The notes under the pieces: model-generated | What the model was told of the DNA's origin: nothing | The model's database searches: none | Seen by the model: the letters and a program-made list of their open reading frames with translations, nothing else | Position numbers and translations under genes: made by a program | Source of the DNA: CAZIKB01 sp964539665 | GTDB lineage: Bacteria > Zhuqueibacterota > Zhuqueibacteria > Oceanimicrobiales > Oceanimicrobiaceae | Length of the DNA stretch: 26,515 nt | NCBI GenBank assembly: GCA_964539665.1 | Contig: CAZIKB010000094.1 | Span: 1-26,515, forward strand | Direction: 5' to 3' | Part shown: piece by piece, positions 24,899 to 26,515 of the stretch | Layout of the letters: each line of letters begins with the position of its first letter | Numbering within the stretch: the first letter of the stretch is position 1

Positions 24899-25259
24899 TT
24901 ATTGTGCGTGCGCTAAAGTAAAAATTGCTCATAATTAGTGATTGAACGAAAACTCTTGGATTGATGTCATTGCGAGGGAGGAACGACCGAAGCAATCTCC
25001 TGTTTATATTGAGATTGCTTCGGCACAATACGCCTCGCAATGACAAGTATGAGTTTTGCTGATTTTTATGCGATCATTAAACAATATATTTCGTTTGCTC
25101 AGTACGCTATTTTCCAATATCCTGAGGCGCTCCATCATCTAAACTAAAATCAAGCCTACAATTTTTCTGCAAAATATAAACGGAAACAAGTAGGAGTAAT
25201 CTTACCTTAATTGGAATATGATTTTGCTTTATCATACATTTAAGACCAGGAGAACATTC
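24899..25259. other. Intergenic region holding a palindromic repeat
   Basis: About 360 bases with no gene. It contains the palindromic element at 24965-25045. The ribosome site CAGGAGA (25248-25254) of the next gene is at its right end. The rest is AT-rich without recognisable signals. Confidence 0.5.
24965..25045 (+). repeat. Palindromic dispersed repeat (CATTGCGAGG type)
   Basis: The outer arms TGTCATTGCGAGG (24965-24977) and CCTCGCAATGACA (25033-25045) pair perfectly over 13 bp, and the inner arms CCGAAGCAATCTC (24987-24999) and GAGATTGCTTCGG (25011-25023) over another 13 bp. The phrase is one I recognise as a widely dispersed palindromic repeat in many bacterial genomes. It could act as a transcript-end hairpin or be a small non-autonomous element. 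Only this copy is in the window. Confidence 0.85.
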
Positions 25260-26126
25260 ATGAGTCATATAAAGTTATTATTTTTTTTCATATATACATT
25301 TACTTTAAACACCGCTTTATTTACTCAGGAAACCGAGATAGAGCAAGATACTACAAAATACGGCTGGAAAAACGAACTCATTGGTAATTTAAATCTTACT
25401 CAGGCAAGTTTTGATAACTGGGAACAAGGCGGTGAAAATACTTTAGCCTGGCAAATTACACTTAACATAAATTTTTCTCTGGATCAGGAAAAATACAATT
25501 GGTCTAATTCAGGAAAATTTTCTTTGGGTTTTGCAAAAGTAGGTGATTCGGGATCACGAAAATCCGCAGATGAGATTAAACTGGAAAGTGTCTACACGCG
25601 CAAATTAAACAAATCGCTGAATCCGTTCGTAGCTGTCACAGCCAAGACTCAATTTGCAGCAGGTTTTGACTATGACAGTGACACTAAAAGTAAAGTGTCA
25701 AGGTTTATGGATCCAGGTTATTTCACGCAAAGTGCTGGAGTAGGCTATTCTCCACATGAAAATTTAAAGAGCCGGCTGGGTGCAACAATAAAAGAAACTA
25801 TAACCAGCGATTTCCCAAAGCCGTTTGCAGACAACCCAAGTACTATAAAAACAGAAAAGACAAAGGTAGAACCTGGAATCTCATCAATTACTGAATATAA
25901 AAAGAAGTTTGAAGAAAATATTATATTCGCTTCAAAGCTGGATCTTTTTTCTGATTTAGAAGCGTTTGACCGAATTGATGTACTTTGGGAGAATAACTTA
26001 ATCCTTAAATTTTCCAATTATATTAATGTGAGTGTAAATGTTGATTTATTTTATGATAAAGATATCTCGGATAGACGTCAGATTAAACAGGTCTTAGCGA
26101 TAGGACTTACATATACATTTCTCTAA
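25260..26126 (+). CDS. DUF3078-like outer-membrane protein
   Basis: A 288-residue exported protein with a signal peptide (about 1-22, MSHIKLLFFFIYTFTLNTAL) and then the family pattern GWKNELIGNLNLTQASFDNW(E)QGGENTLAWQ, followed by alternating amphipathic beta strands (LNINFSL, GKFSLGFAKVG, LNPFVAVTAKTQF) and an aromatic C-terminus LAIGLTYTFL, typical of an outer-membrane barrel end. DUF3078 proteins are characteristic of Bacteroidota and relatives; their function is unknown. ATG 25260 is chosen because AGGAGA lies 7 bases before it and a clean signal peptide follows; an in-frame ATG at 25218 has neither. Confidence 0.8.
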   Translation: MSHIKLLFFFIYTFTLNTALFTQETEIEQDTTKYGWKNELIGNLNLTQASFDNWEQGGENTLAWQITLNINFSLDQEKYNWSNSGKFSLGFAKVGDSGSRKSADEIKLESVYTRKLNKSLNPFVAVTAKTQFAAGFDYDSDTKSKVSRFMDPGYFTQSAGVGYSPHENLKSRLGATIKETITSDFPKPFADNPSTIKTEKTKVEPGISSITEYKKKFEENIIFASKLDLFSDLEAFDRIDVLWENNLILKFSNYINVSVNVDLFYDKDISDRRQIKQVLAIGLTYTFL

Positions 26127-26172
26127 AATTGATCTGGAAACAAATTACCCCAACAAATTATTATGGTATATC

Positions 26173-26490
26173 TTAAGTGTCAATTTCAGGAGTATTTGAA
26201 TTATTTTTATCCAATTCTTTTCGAATTGCGTTAGCTAAAACAGGCAGGGTTACTGGTTTTGAGACGAATTCACCGGCACCCAGGCGCAGTGCTTCTTCAA
26301 CACGTTGAGATATAGCATATCCTGATAAAATGATGGCCTTCTGGTCTGCATAAATTTCTAAAATTTGTCGGTAGGTTTCAACACCATCTATGCCATCCAA
26401 CACCATGTCCAATACCAGTAAATCCTGAGGATGTTTTTTCACTAACTTAATTGCATCTTCTCCACGAAAATGTATTATATTTAGTTGAAA
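26173..26490 (-). pseudogene. Broken response-regulator receiver domain
   Basis: The C-terminal three quarters of a receiver domain: the phospho-acceptor Asp in DLLVLDMVLDG, the Ser of IILSGY, and the Lys of EFVSKPV. The sequence is most like receivers fused to hybrid sensor kinases (DGVETYRQILEIYADQKAII). The N-terminal strand with the acidic Asp pair is missing: upstream of GEDAIKLV the frame has FQLNIIHF and then a stop codon (26493-26491), and neither alternative frame restores the missing part before the window ends. The first start-like codon in frame is a GTG at 26442, inside the fold. Without the acidic pocket it should not be phosphorylated. A frameshift, truncation or sequencing error are alternatives. 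Confidence 0.65.
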
Positions 26491-26515
26491 TTAAGATTGG
26501 TGGCTCCTAAATTAA

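Noticed and set aside
1..26515. CRISPR arrays, tRNA or rRNA genes, insertion sequences
   Set aside because: No regularly spaced short repeats, no cloverleaf apart from the tmRNA ends, and no transposase or integrase gene were recognised.

Overview
The window is an AT-rich bacterial chromosome segment from a Gram-negative, probably uncultured organism, most likely in or near the Bacteroidota/Calditrichota/KSB1 (FCB-like) assemblage. The pointers are a DUF3078-like outer-membrane protein, an EnvC-type protein with a degenerate LytM domain, two lipoproteins, a Tat-exported dehydrogenase pair, and a tmRNA tag (ADNYAYAMAA) of the kind seen in Chlorobi and deltaproteobacteria. Placement is an inference; no rRNA gene is present.

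Layout. (1) 1-3.75 kb: a truncated PQQ-propeller/membrane protein on the minus strand, the tmRNA gene ssrA, and a minus-strand pair encoding a Tat-signal small subunit and a GMC flavoprotein dehydrogenase. (2) 4.3-7.9 kb: egtD (histidine trimethylation to hercynine), then an ABC ATPase and a fused substrate-binding/permease protein of the quaternary-amine (OpuC/EgtUV) type. This suggests a betaine, hercynine or ergothioneine module. A 12-bp-stem dyad lies just before the transporter. (3) 7.9-9.1 kb: a convergent MFS transporter. (4) 9.4-19.5 kb: a housekeeping block on the plus strand: EnvC-like protein, holB, ricT, metG, a small toxin-antitoxin pair, then the tightly packed tatD-ksgA-mgtE-recO and a small basic protein. 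(5) 19.6-21.25 kb: pckA (ATP-dependent PEP carboxykinase).

(6) 21.5-22.6 kb holds the most notable structure. A lipoprotein gene with two tandem, nearly identical FKBP-like domains is followed by a canonical integron attC site (about 22491-22610): matching CCTAAC/GTTAGG boxes, a 14-bp L-box stem, and two extrahelical bases on one arm. A matching core GTTAGGA lies just upstream of the gene. The segment is therefore an integron gene cassette, with base composition visibly richer in G+C than its neighbours, and no integron integrase is in view. (7) 22.97-26.5 kb: an S9 prolyl-oligopeptidase-like lipoprotein, a palindromic dispersed repeat, the DUF3078-like protein and a broken response-regulator receiver.

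How the parts work together: the central block serves translation, replication, DNA repair and cell-wall turnover. The flanks carry acquired or eroding material (cassette, toxin-antitoxin pair, repeats, truncated genes). The egtD-transporter set and the Tat dehydrogenase pair are accessory metabolic modules.
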